Part shown: positions 9,660 through 20,959 of the stretch, piece by piece
How the letters are laid out: each line of letters begins with the position of its first letter
Numbering within the stretch: the first letter of the stretch is position 1
DNA from: Pomphorhynchus laevis
Lineage: Eukaryota > Acanthocephala > Palaeacanthocephala > Echinorhynchida > Pomphorhynchidae
Reading direction: 5' to 3'
Assembly (NCBI GenBank): GCA_012934845.2
Contig: WNNJ02002826.1
Coordinates: forward strand, 84,102 to 148,101
DNA: 64,000 nucleotides
Position numbers and translations under genes: made by a program
The notes under the pieces: generated by a model
Told to the model about the DNA's origin: nothing
What the model saw: the letters and a program-made list of their open reading frames with translations, nothing else
The model's database searches: none

Positions 9660-12617
9660 TTAGTTATTAAAATAAGAAAATGCAACACGAAACATTGCTT
9701 GATCCATTCGTAGTCTTCTTTTAAAAGTATTAAGTGAACTGCATCCAACGGTGTCTGCATCAAGGTTGTTCCAAAGCTCAACAATTCTTCTATCAAATTG
9801 CATCGCGCCCAATTTCTGTACTCTGTTTCTTCGAATAGTTAAAGAATGACCGCGAAGAACATTTGAACCACGTAGTTGAACCCTACTCCGAAGAGGGTGA
9901 TGAGGACGTTGGAATAAATGCCAAACAAGGCACTTATCCATGTACCGACGGGTCCATGTGACGGTCTCAAGTCCTAATTATCTCAGTCTGTCTTCATAAG
10001 GCAGCGACGCTAACGTTGGTGCTAGCTTTGTTGCCCTGCGAAGTACACTCTCTGATTTCTTATGTTCATGCACAGTACGTGGGTATACAACCGGAGCTGC
10101 ATATAAAAGTCTACTCAATACATGTGCTAAAATCAGAGGCCGAAGAGCAGTCGGATTAACGCGAACAAACGCGCGTCGAATCATACCTATCATTTTATTG
10201 GAGTTGGCACAAGCTTGATCAGTGTGCTTTTTAGTTGATAAATTAGAGGTAACCCATACCTCTAAATCTTTGTAACTATCGACACTTTTCACAATACAGC
10301 CCTTATATGTGTAACAAGCTGATGTTAGTTGCTTGCGAGCATTACTAATAATACGCATGTGTTTGCATTTCGAAACATTTATCACACGCTTGTTTGACGC
10401 CGCCCACAACTCCACATTATCTATGTCAGTTTGCAAATTATCAACATCCTCACATGAATGAATGGGCCGCCATATTTTTAAGTCATCTGCATACAAACAT
10501 GATCGAGAGCGAATGCACCCAGGCAAATCGTTAACATAAATGCTAAATAAAAGCGGACCCAAAACTGAACCTTGAGGTACTCCAATATGACATTCTCTAG
10601 ACACAGACAATGACCAATCGACAAGTACTCGAAAGCAACGATCACGAAGAAATTCTCTAATCCAATCAACTATTATGTTTGGGAGTCCAGTATTGACAAG
10701 TTTCTGAAGAAGTAGACCATGATCTACTCTATCAAAAGCTTTAGAAAAGTCGAAGAATATAATGTCTGTATCGGTATAATGTGTCTTATTCGCTGTCCAA
10801 TCAAGATGAGCATCAAGCAAATTTGAAACAGTTGAATAACCCTCCCGAAATCCGTGCTGATTAGGGACTAAAATTTTTCCTACACGAAAAAACTCAACCA
10901 TGTAGCGATGCACAAACCTCTCCAACACTCTACGGCAAATGCAGGTAATGCTCACCGGCCTATAATTCTCGATGGAAGAGCGATCTCCCTTCTTGAAGTA
11001 GGGAAGAACAATTGACTGCTTCCACACATTAGGAAGAGATCTTTCTAAGATTGACTGGCGAAAAATTGCACAGAGAGGAACGCAAATTGAGCCTGCTAAT
11101 CTGCGCAGATAAACAGAAGGTAGTAAGTCACAACCTCTTGAATTATTTGCTTTTAGACGGCTTAATTCGGAATAGACTTTAGCTGGCGTTATCAAATTGT
11201 CAAGGTCCAACTCAAGACACGTGACAGAGTAAGTGTTCAGCACACTAGATTCCATACAAAAAGTTTGATGTTCATTTGCGGGCTCTACTGAAGTGCAATA
11301 GTGTGCCGCAAACTCTTCAGCTAGGTCATTCGCAGAAATGTCATAGAAGTAGTGACAAATCGAAGAATCAACAGCTCCCCTACTTGATAGGTACTGAAAA
11401 AGGACCTTTAAATCGTATTTACACTTGTTAGCTAATGCATTCTCAAATGCACACCGCTTCTTTCTCTTCAATGAATTGAATAAATTTCTTGCCTGTTTAA
11501 AAACATCATAACTACACTCCCCAACTTTGTAGCGATTGAAGATCAAATTACGAGTCCTCAATGTTGAACGTAACTCAGAATCGAACCAGGGAGAATCTTT
11601 TCGACGTGTCCTGCTTATAAGTGGAGAGAATAAAATAAGCAGCGACTCTAAGGTTCTCTGAAAGTAATTCCACGCGCCGTGTACTCCAACAACAGCGGGA
11701 TCTGACCAGGAAGCTGTTGAAAGTATTGACTTAATTGCACCTGTGTTTGTTTTGAAAGCATTAACCACTTGATTTTCACGCGGACCTCGAGTTTCTTCTT
11801 GAAACCTTAACCTAATGATCACTACGCAATGATCAGACATACCGATCGGAGCATCATAACGGATAGCGTTAATAATCTCACTGTTCGAAGATAAACATAC
11901 ATCTAATAGAGATCTACTGTCACTAGCAAAACGAGTGTAATTTTGGACATGCTGAGTTAAACCACAATAGATGATACACTCCAGAAGGTCATAGGAAGCA
12001 TGGTCACAAGTAAAAAAGGCCGTATACGAATTCCAATCAACCGAAGGCATATTCAAGTTACCAAGTGTTAAAACATTGGAGGTACCTTTAGAATAAAGTT
12101 CTACTTCCCCAATCAGTTTATCTGTGGCGGCCAAAGGTAAACGATATACTACCCCCAGAACTAGCGGAGCGGTATGCATGAATTTTACCCGACACCACAA
12201 ACTTTCGACTTTATCAGAAGAAGAAGTGCTAAGAATAGTTACTTTCACATCGTTGCTCACATAAAGAATAACACCTCCACCTCTTCCACTTTTACGATCA
12301 CTGCGGAAAACCAGATAACCAGGGATGGAGACTTCATTATCAACAATATCACCATATAGCCATGATTCTGTGATAGCAAGTAATTTAGGACGAATTAACT
12401 GAACTCTATATCTCAGCTCATCTATCTTCGATATAAGACTGCGAACATTACCATGGAGTATTTCACAATGCCCCAACATACCTCTGGGAGTATTCCTATC
12501 ACCCCTTACACATCCTAATAACCCGGACGCTAAACCATTTAGACTCTGATAGGCAGAGTAGACGAGCCCGTTTCGATTACAGAATGCACGCGAGGCGACA
12601 TGACTAGTGGGCTCCAA
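9660..12617 (-). pseudogene. CR1-B ORF2: AP-like endonuclease and reverse transcriptase
   Basis: About 986 codons in one frame with a single in-frame TAA at 9978-9980. The N-terminal AP-type endonuclease shows HGNVRS, ITESW, RGGGVILYV, GNLNMPSVDW and MSDHCVV. In the motif usually read GDxN the aspartate is replaced (GNLN); the sister LINE A has GDLN. The RT has FKKGDRSSIENYRPVSIT, motif A FFDFSKAFDRVDH, motif B GVPQGSVLGPLLF and motif C LYADDLKIW. The C-terminus ends with FDRRIVELWNNL. ORF2 starts within the end of ORF1, overlapping by 79 bp, at MEPT (CR1-A has MVPT in the same place). Confidence 0.88.
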
Positions 12618-13951
12618 CTCAGCCGGGTGCGTCGCTTCACAATCTGAAAATTTTTCACATAGAGATTTGTTTCTCCTTTAGCAACACGAGATGCTAGTTC
12701 CTCTTTAACCTTCGATAACTTTTTTCGTTCTAAAACATCAAGATCTTTCAGCAGTTGAATATTAGACCCTTTAAGACGGAACGAGTTTCGCAACATTAAG
12801 GTAGCATGAAGTTGGTTATGGAAGACAGCTTTGAGTAGTCGGGGTTTATTATTTAAAGCATTACGCTTACCTAGACGGAAAAGAGCGACAAGTTTAACTT
12901 TTTGGACTGTCTCAATGTCACAGGAGCCAAGTACATGTGCCAGAATAGACCTCAAACTCTGAATGTCGTCATTCAGTCGTGCTTGCGCATTCTCGAAGAT
13001 AGACTCGGGCACATTAGCTAGAATAACTGAGCATCCTCTATTATATATACGCTTATTTGAGATCACCCTATCGAGACCATCACAGGACACAGCAGATTGT
13101 GTATCTGTACATGCACGTAAGCTGGGTATTTGAGTATCCGTTTTAACAATATTCCGCAAGCTAGATAAGTCTGTCTGGGTATGTAAATCATGAGACTCAA
13201 AAGCACTTGATGGTGACATCAAGGTGGCGTGTGCGTTGCCCGAGGAAACGCACTGACCATCTTTGTTTGAGATAGTACGAAATGTCGCATTGTGAGCATT
13301 CGACATCTTCGGTGTATCACTTGGTGAAATCGCTTCATCAGACAGAATATATTTCGAGACTTCGTCATACGGTCTTGACACTGAATTTGGAGTTGAATAG
13401 GAAGAACGCAAATATCCCCACTTCCAAATACGGGATGCTACAGGTCCATCGCTGCCTACATAAGCTCCAGTTGTCCGAGTTCGGTTGTCAATATGTAAAG
13501 AAAGATCGGGATAAGGACGATCAACGACAACGCATGTAGTCATATCGTTCGTAGTCTGTGATACTTTAGGGACTGTATTTTCAGCAATTTGTTGCAATTT
13601 GCGATCGCTTGTATTCTCATCAAGGGGAATAACGCAGGCAGTCGTATCATCACCAACCTGCGCATCCACAGGAACTATATTTTTAAGAGGATGTTGAGCT
13701 TTGGAAGAGGATATTTTATCGTCCATGAGAACGGTTCGACTGAGAGATTGGTTATGTGCTTCTTCAAATTCGACCAAACGTCTTCTCAAAATATTAAGCT
13801 CCTTCACAGCACAAAAGCCACATACATAAGCATCATCGGAATTCTTTTTTAACTTGCTCATACAAATAGTGGTCCAGGTGTCACACAAATCATTCGAACA
13901 CTGGACTTGGACAGATGTACACTCATCAATTATGCTTGCGTTTAGAGATAC

Positions 13952-13959
13952 GGTGTTTA
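13952..13959. repeat. Short target duplication of CR1-A copy A2 (left)
   Basis: GGTGTTTA here and at 18354-18361 flank the inserted LINE. The host codons read straight through one copy (AAC ACC on the minus strand). Part of it (GGTG) could also belong to the LINE leader, so the true duplication is 4 to 8 bp. Confidence 0.6.
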
Positions 13960-14041
13960 TTATTAATGTTTCAACAGCACATAAAAGCATGGCTTAATTG
14001 GCTGGTTCATTGCAGAAAAAAAAGAAAATATAATAAAAGTA

Positions 14042-16942
14042 TCACAAATACGGAAAAGCAGCTTTCCCCATGGCATCCTCCATCCGTAATTTCTTTTTGA
14101 ATTCGTTGATATTGCTACTGCACACTGTTGACTCTCCAAGCCTATTCCACAGAGATACAACTCGCCGATCAAATTGGACTGCTCGTGATTTTCTTATCCT
14201 TTGACGTCGCAGGTTAAACCATGGCCTCAGAGGATATTGGATGAGCGCAAATGAAGAAAATCTCGAAGTGGATGATCCAAATCATTAAGAATTTGCCAGA
14301 CCATACTCATATCGATGTACCGGCGGGTCCACGTGACAGTCTCAAGTCTAAGTGCTTTTAATCGATCAGGGTACGACAAAAATTTCAGTTGCGGTGCTAG
14401 CTTGGTAGCTCTATGAAGTACCCTCTCTGAACTAATATGTTCTTTTGAATTTTGGGGATACACACACGGCGCAGCATATAGAAGACGGCTCAACACATGA
14501 GCAAAGATTAGCGGACGTAGGGCAAATTGATTGAGTGCAATGAAAGTGCGTCGAAGTTGACCGATTATCCCCAACGCATTTGAACAAGCATGTTCAGTAT
14601 GTATGACGGTACTCAAATCACTGTTTATCCACACTCCCAAGTCCTTATATTTGTTCACTCGTTCTATATCACTGCTTTGAAAGCTATAATTAACTAAAGA
14701 TTGAGCATTTCCGCCACGAACACGTAAATGTTTGCATTTTGATATATTTACAATCAACCTATTGAGCAGAGCCCAATTTTCGACTTCATCGATATCCCGT
14801 TGCAGTTTGACTATATCATTCGGTGAACCAATTGTCCGCCAGATTTTCAAATCGTCTGCATATAAAAGCATCCGAGAATCAATAAATTCCGGGATATCGT
14901 TGATGTAGACACTAAATAACAATGGACCCAATACTGAACCTTGAGGCACCCCTATATTACATGGCCGCGAAGAAGAGTAAAAATTATCTACATGCACACA
15001 ATAACTACGATTGCTTAAAAACGATTCAATCCATCTAACAAGCAAAAATTGAATGTCACTTTTCTCTAATTTATTAAGGAGGAATCTATGGTCTAAGCGA
15101 TGGATACGGCTTTATTAGCTGACCAATCAAGATGGGCAGCGAGTAGATTAGTAACTGTCGAATAACCCTTACGGAAACCATGTTGCTCAGAAGCTATTAC
15201 ATTATTCTCACTATAAAACTTGACTATATAACCATGTATAATTCGCTCTAACATTCTACAACATAAGCAAGTAATACTTACTGGTCTATAATTGTCTACT
15301 GAAGATCTATCACCCTTTTTGAAGATGGGGTGAATGATCGATTGTTTCCACTCTTTTGGCAGATTCGTATCAATAATAGATTGTCAAAATATGTTACAAA
15401 GTGGTGTATATATTGAGTCTGCTATTCGACGAAGATATATCGAAGGTAACAAATCAGCACCTTTGGAGTTTGTCTCTTTAAGACGATGCAGTTCAGCTAA
15501 AACTTTCTCAGGAGTTATCAAATTAGCTATGTCTAAACTAGGATATGAAACACTAGCACCTCTTATCGTCTCACTGTTCTGGATAGGTTCAGAATACTCG
15601 TTTGTAGTCTCTTTGTACAAGTAAAAATGCCTTGAGAACATCTCAGCAAGGTCGTCTTCAATAACGCTATCAAAATATTGGCCAATTGTTTTATTAGCGT
15701 TCCTACTACTATTCACATATAGAAAGAGAGCTTTGGGATCATGTCTACAACTATGAGCTAGACCATTTTCAAATAAATAGCGCTTATGTCGCTTTAAAGA
15801 ATTGAAGAAATTTCTCGCCTGCTTATAAACACCATATTCACAAAACCCACCCTTAAAGCATTTGAAACTGAAGTCACGAGCCTTCATCGCAGTAGCCAGC
15901 TCAGTATCAAACCAACGAGCGCTTTTCCGACTAGTCTTAGACTTCAAAGGTGAGAATTTTACCATTAGAGAATAAAGCGTCACGCGAAAATGATCCCAGG
16001 CCTCGTCAACTCCGACAACAGCCGGATCAGGCCGACTTACTCTATGCAGCTTTAATGTAATAACATCATAGTTCGCCCAAAAAAACATTAATCTGACGTT
16101 TGTACCGAGCATGATGAAACACCCTCATTTGTATATTTAGCAAAACTTTAACTACACAGTGATCAGACAAACCAACAGGAGAATCATATTGGATACTACT
16201 GATTAATTGACTGTTTGTCGATAGGCAAAGATCAAGAAGGGAAGAACTACAACTTGAAAAGCGAGTATGTACATCAACAAATTGAGCAAGACCACAATAA
16301 GCAAAACACTCCATAAGGTCACAAGATTCACTATCACAAGTAGGAAGAACCGTATTCGAAGTCCATTCTACATCTGGCATATTCAGATCCCCAATTATCA
16401 CAGTATCACAATCTCCTCGCGTATACAACTCTATCTCTTCAATGAGTTTCTTAGATATTGCCTTAGGAGCACGATACACAAGACCCAGTATGATGGGTGA
16501 GCTGTTATCAAACTTCACCTGACACCACAAACTCTCAACTCTATCAATAGACGACTTACTCAAAACGCGCACCTTAACTTCGTCTCTCATAAAGAGAGCT
16601 ACGCCACCACCCCTACCCCCTATCCGATCACTACGGAACAAAGAATAGCCTGGGATGGATACCTCAGCATCGGATACATCACAATTAAGCCAAGATTCTG
16701 TAATACCAACTATAATTGGATTAACAGACTCGATCCTAAACTTTAGCTCATCGACTTTCTGTAACAAGCTCCGAACATTACAATAAAATATACTGACTTT
16801 TATTCACACCAGTGCGAGTAATAATATCATCTCTAGCAATCTGACACACTTCAGATCCCAAATCAGCTAGGCACTTATATGCTATAAGACCTTGCCAAAA
16901 CCCTCCACATCTACGAGAGTCGATACATCTAGTGGGGACCAT
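14042..16942 (-). pseudogene. CR1-A ORF2 (copy A2): endonuclease and RT, RT motif A deleted
   Basis: Starts at MVPTRCIDSRR, inside the 3' end of the ORF1 region. The endonuclease is intact to the eye: NVRSLLQKVDELK, GITESWL, GRGGGVALF, IGDLNMPDVEW, LSDHCVV. The RT keeps FKKGDRSSVDNYRPVSIT, GVPQGSVLGPLLF and LYADDLKIW. Compared with copy A3, about 43 bp are missing near 15090. That removes the FFDFSKAFDRVD stretch with the first catalytic aspartate and shifts the frame. Further frame breaks lie near 16070-16110. It cannot make an active RT. Confidence 0.85.
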
Positions 16943-16961
16943 CTGATTCAAATGCGTCGCT

Positions 16962-18027
16962 TCACTTTTTGAAATTTTGCACACATATATTGATCTCACC
17001 AAGCGCAACACGAGATGTGAGTTCTTTCTTAGTTTGAGACAATTTCTCCCTTTGAAGAGCGTCAAGATCTTTCAAGAGACTAACATGGGATCCTTTTAAA
17101 CGATATGAATTCCGAAGAATTAACTCAGCATGTGACTGCTCTCTAAATACGGCCTTGAGTAAACGCGGCCTATTACTAAGTGTATCACGCTTACCCAGTC
17201 GAAATAATGCAACGAGTTTAACACGTTTGACAATATCCACATTGCAAGAACCAAGTACCTGCGTCAATATAAATCTCACACTCTGGACGTCCTCGTTAAG
17301 ACGTACTTGTGCGTTCTCAAATAAAGATTCTCTTACATTGGCCAGAATAACAGATCTACATCGATCAGCGGTGTGTTTCCTATTATTACCAATTTGCAAT
17401 TCGAGACTGTCACGTGACACTGCGGATAGTGTATGTTGACTTATCGTTGACGCTTGTTCCTTCTTTTTGACAGTCCCATTATCAGACATATGACCATGAT
17501 TCAAAACCTGACAATATGTATTTTCATCATTAGTAACCTCAGGTAAATGCACTGGAACATCCATGGCTACAATTTCACCCTCTACAGTTAAATCTATATT
17601 CATTGGATTATTTGCAAGACTTGAGCAGGGATATATAGAGTTAAGACTTGAGGAGGGATATATAGAGTTAGAATAGCTTCCATCACTATGACTGGAATTT
17701 TCAACATTCTTAGTAGATTTGGAAATAAGAACTTCCTTACTTTGACCGGCACTTATGCTTTTTGGAATTGGTGGAGCTGATATGGGTCCAAGAGAATTAC
17801 AACTCGACTGACCGACAACCAAGGGGGTAGATTCCGTCTTCAAATCATTTATCAAAGATGCGCAGCAGTACCCGCAGTAGAAAGATGCATTATACAGAGC
17901 TGTTTTCTTTTCCCCGGGAACTGAAACACTTGTCCACACATGACAATCTTAACTTGAACACCGAACCTGATAATCCACGAACTTGGCAGCATCACCTCGC
18001 TTTGTAGTCTTCCTCTGTTTGACCATT
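16962..18027 (-). pseudogene. CR1-A ORF1 (copy A2)
   Basis: Begins MVKQRKTTKRGDAAKF. One nonsense codon near 17951 interrupts an otherwise open frame of about 355 codons (copy A3 has a sense codon there). The finger reads C-x4-C-HVWTSV, then FYCGYC. A serine-rich linker contains an internal near-duplicate (SIYPSSSLN, then SIYPCSSLA). The RRM-like domain follows: RSVILANVRES, RLNEDVQSVR, RPRLLKAVF, RNSYRLKGSH and ICVQNF. The likely role is RNA binding for the LINE ribonucleoprotein. Confidence 0.82.
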
Positions 18028-18353
18028 ATATGTATGTATATTCAGACTTTATCAGAGTAGTCTCTTGTGTAGATTTCAATAAAGATTGTGTAGGTTCTTC
18101 TGGTATAGATTTTTAGGTTTAGGTTCTTCCAATTTAGGTTCTTTGTAAGTAGTTAATATGTATAACAAGATAGTTTAAACTCCTAATTAATACAGATTTT
18201 TCCGCGAGCGTAGCGATCTGAACTGTAATCTGCAATGTAAGATTTATAATAACCAAGACTTCTGTTAAGGATAAGTTTTGATATGTTTTGATAAAATAAA
18301 TGAACATATATGTACCCATAATTGTATTTACTTTAGATCTCAAACTTTTTTAA

Positions 18354-18361
18354 GGTGTTTA
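18354..18361. repeat. Short target duplication of CR1-A copy A2 (right)
   Basis: Second copy of GGTGTTTA; see 13952-13959. Confidence 0.6.
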
Positions 18362-18569
18362 CATTGGACTTCTTAGCTTTAAGCTTTGATGTTTTTCGTG
18401 TCATCACGTATTTTGTTTCGCTGGCAAGTTGTTTTGTAAACAATCCAATTGTAATCCAATTTGTGATGTATGTGTATGTATATCAATTTGTAAGTAACTT
18501 TAATCAACAATTTAAATTGTAAGATGTTGTAATCAAGAAAATTTTTACTTGATTTAAATCAGCACGGAT

Positions 18570-18840
18570 ATATACCAAGGAAGGATCGGAGACCGTAGTT
18601 GTTGGAATAATTGGGAACATGGAGTAAGAGGGTATGACGGGAACACAGCGATAGCGAGGTGGGGCGAGTGTCATCTAAGAAAGAAAGGTTGATGAACGAT
18701 AGGGAGCCGACAGCGATAAGACGAAAAGTTACGAGAAGATGGCGAAGTTTGATTTGAATATCGTCGATCACTCGATTCTTCTCCATCGTCTTCGTCATGA
18801 TTATGGCTTCTCTTTACCCACTGTAGCTTGGTTTTCTTCA
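18570..18840. mobile_element. L2-like LINE fragment with internal inversion
   Basis: 18575-18750 on the minus strand encodes part of the L2-like C-terminus (VTFRLIAVGSLSFIN, LLHVPNYSNNYGLRSF). 18755-18835 on the plus strand encodes an upstream RT piece (IVDHSILLHRLRHDYGF) that matches 28738-28820. The two pieces are joined head to head. Such 5' inversion is known for LINEs and is explained by twin priming. The 3' UTR is missing, so a later rearrangement is also possible. Confidence 0.75.
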
Positions 18841-18974
18841 TAGTAAATACACTAATTACAATAAAGAACTGAAACAGAGAGATAAAATAGCATACGACCC
18901 TATTCACAATACAACTTGCTGATATACTTGGACTGGTTAAAATCTTTGGTTAATTAAACTTACATATACATACA

Positions 18975-20171
18975 ATGAAGAAAGCGAATTCAAAGAGAGC
19001 GTCAAACACTATACATATCACGCACCATCGTAATGCATATAAGCGGCTAGAGGTCGAATGCTGCAATAAAGGCTGTAAAGTGTGGTCTATTGTCGACATT
19101 CCTTTAAATACCGAGTCGTCACTCAAGAGCAAGGACTTTTATTGCGGCTTTTGTTCTGCTACAATGATTTCGGCCCTTCAAATGAAACTAGTGCAAGATA
19201 TGGTTTGTGATGTGAATTGTTGTGATATATCGTTACCTATCAACTTAAATGACGTTCGTGTCTCTCAAGACAGTACGGACCATCAAACTTCGATATACAC
19301 ACATACTGTTAATCCTGTCGTTAAGCTGCCATTAGATGACAAGTCAACTCCTGACCTATGTGAACCACGGATTGAATTACTTTAACTGTCATCTACGCAT
19401 CAGCACGATAATACTTCAAATGCCGAACTTCAAATGCTGTCATCCTTTCAGGACAAAGAAAAATCGGTCATTCATGTTGAACAAACTACACCAGCTGTAA
19501 ACAAAGGAAGGGTATGGCGCAACTCCCTATTGCAACCTACACGAAACGCTGGATCGACAGACCATCAATTGGGTGAAATCAGAGGTAGCGATTCGAGTGG
19601 GGCCATCGATAGAAAACAGAAGGCCAAAAATAAGAATAAATCAGGAAATTATTTACCTTCCAATGGTCAGAACATTTCTTTGGACAATGCTCCTTCCACA
19701 AACTACCGTTCGCATCCAGATAGGTCTTGCAATATCCTATTTAGTGATATCCCTGAATCAAAGGCCAGTAACTCACAAACACGTATGAATGACGATGTGT
19801 CCAGCCTCCGTACTGTGTTCTGTCAGTTACTCTTAGAAGGTGATGAGAAGCTAGCTTCTACTCTGAACATTACAAAGTTGTTTCGACTTAGAAAAAAGGT
19901 GGTAGAGAAACCAAGATTGTTGAAAGTTGTATTATCTTCCGCAAAACATGCAAACCTTTTGCTAAAACGTGGTTTTCGACTTAAAGATTATCCACATCGT
20001 ATTCTTAAGGATCTGAGTCTCGAAGATCGTTTAAAGTTGAAAGAAGCAAAAACAGAATTACGAAACCGGCTATCTGAAGGTGAAATGAACTTATGCATAC
20101 GAAATTTTCAGGTTGTCAGGTGGCACCCAGTAGTTCGTTGGAATCCCATAACGATCAACAGCGTCACTTAG
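18975..20171 (+). pseudogene. CR1-C ORF1 (copy C1)
   Basis: About 399 codons with a single in-frame TAA at 19383-19385. The finger near the N-terminus is C-C-x3-C-KVWSIVDIP followed by DFYCGFC. The C-terminal RRM-like domain has SCNILFSDIPES, RMNDDVSSLR, KLFRLRKK, KPRLLKVVLSS, RGFRLKDYPHRILKDLS and LCIRNFQVVR. The final codons overlap the ORF2 start by 79 bp. Architecture and key motifs match ORF1 of subfamilies A and B, so the domain order is ancestral to these CR1-like elements. Confidence 0.83.
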
Positions 20172-20812
20172 CAGTATTTAGTTTGAATTTTGCTAGTTCG
20201 TCTGGAAAAGGTAGTTTCAACAGTCATTCATCGCAACTCTTCAATAGCGTTAGTTTCAATTCTGATCTGGGACACTTAGTTTCATTCAACAAATTATTCA
20301 CCGTTCCTAGTAATCCCTTACCACAACCCACACGCTATTTATCGATTGGGTATTCTAATCTTCGTAGTTTGCCTGCTCAAATAGTGGAGTTGAAGTATCA
20401 CATACTTTCTAATTCGTATGGCATTTTCTGCGTTGCTGAATCCTGGTTGCATCAATATATTGTCGATTCCACTGTGAACATTCCTGGATTTCGCCTTCTA
20501 CGAAGCGACAGGATATCAGGTAGGCGAGGTGGCGGTGTCGCCGCATATGTCAGAGAAAATTTGCTCGTATCTGAGGTGTTGAATATTTGTGACCCTTGTG
20601 GGTCGTTTGAGACTCTATGCTTCCGTATTGATCACTCAGCGACCAGTATGAATTTTTGCGTCGTGTATCGATCTCCGTCAGTAATTGCAGACACTGATCA
20701 ACTAAAACTTATTTTACAATCAGTATGTTCCTCCCCTCACTTTATTCTTTTGGGCGATTTTAATCTTCCACGATCTAGATGGTCAGACTATGTCTTTTCT
20801 GAACCTAGGTTC
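20093..20812 (+). pseudogene. CR1-C ORF2 N-terminus (copy C1), truncated endonuclease
   Basis: Starts at MHTKFSGCQ. The same bases encode LCIRNFQVV of ORF1 in another frame. AP-endonuclease motifs present are GYSNLRSL, CVAESWLHQ, GRRGGGVAAYV, YRSPS and LGDFNLPRSRW. The open frame continues by chance into Penelope-like RT sequence up to 21118, making a chimeric frame of 341 codons with no reason to think it is a gene. The RT domain of the LINE is lost. Confidence 0.8.
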
Positions 20813-20959
20813 ATATGTAGTGCGTTTAAATGTACATTAAAACCACTTTCTGTCTATTTGAATAAAATACTTAAAGTAATTAAAGCACACTTTAAAAAAT
20901 ATTGCAAGGTAATCAAAATTTATACTGGTATAAAACACTATTTCAGTATTAATTCTACA

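Larger units (their letters stand above)
13960..18353 (-). mobile_element. CR1-like LINE subfamily A, full-length copy A2
   Basis: The 5' leader lies at about 18028-18353, ORF1 at 16962-18027, ORF2 at 14042-16942, and the 3' UTR ends in a TAA-type tail at 13960. It is nearly identical along its length to the copy at 59811-64000. It lies inside ORF1 of the CR1-B LINE, so subfamily A was active later. The leader contains the 38-bp block 18320-18357 and the 12-mer at 18143-18154 that are shared with other LINEs here. Confidence 0.88.
12539..18404 (-). pseudogene. CR1-B ORF1, split by a CR1-A insertion
   Basis: The start codon is at 18404 (MTRKTSKLKAKKSN). The frame runs to the insertion at 18354 and resumes at about 13951 as VSLNASIIDECTS. 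A four-cysteine motif follows (C-x4-C, then CGFC about 24 residues later), like a reduced PHD-type finger. A C-terminal RRM-like region opens with RGCSVILANVPES and RLNDDIQSLR, has KPRLLKAVF and RLKGSNIQLLKDLD, and closes with YVKNFQIVKRR. By analogy with other CR1-group ORF1 proteins it should bind the element RNA. Apart from the insertion I see no stop or frameshift. Confidence 0.82.
9606..18565 (-). mobile_element. CR1-like LINE subfamily B, near complete, with two insertions
   Basis: One minus-strand LINE. Its 5' UTR and first 17 codons of ORF1 are at 18354-18565, the rest of ORF1 at 12539-13959 and ORF2 at 9660-12617. The 3' UTR ends at 9606, with the TAA-type tail stranded at about 4945-4969 by REL-LINE A. 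CR1-A copy A2 sits in ORF1 between two copies of GGTGTTTA (13952-13959, 18354-18361). Read across that insertion, ORF1 stays in frame. The element is older than both insertions but carries few lesions of its own. Confidence 0.85.
18850..20812 (+). mobile_element. CR1-like LINE subfamily C, copy C1, cut by a Penelope-like element
   Basis: Plus-strand LINE with ORF1 (18975-20171) and the start of ORF2 (from 20093). It ends abruptly at about 20812, where Penelope-like RT sequence begins in mid-endonuclease. The 5' end is not sharply defined. The rest of ORF2 is not found on the far side of the insertion. Confidence 0.82.
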
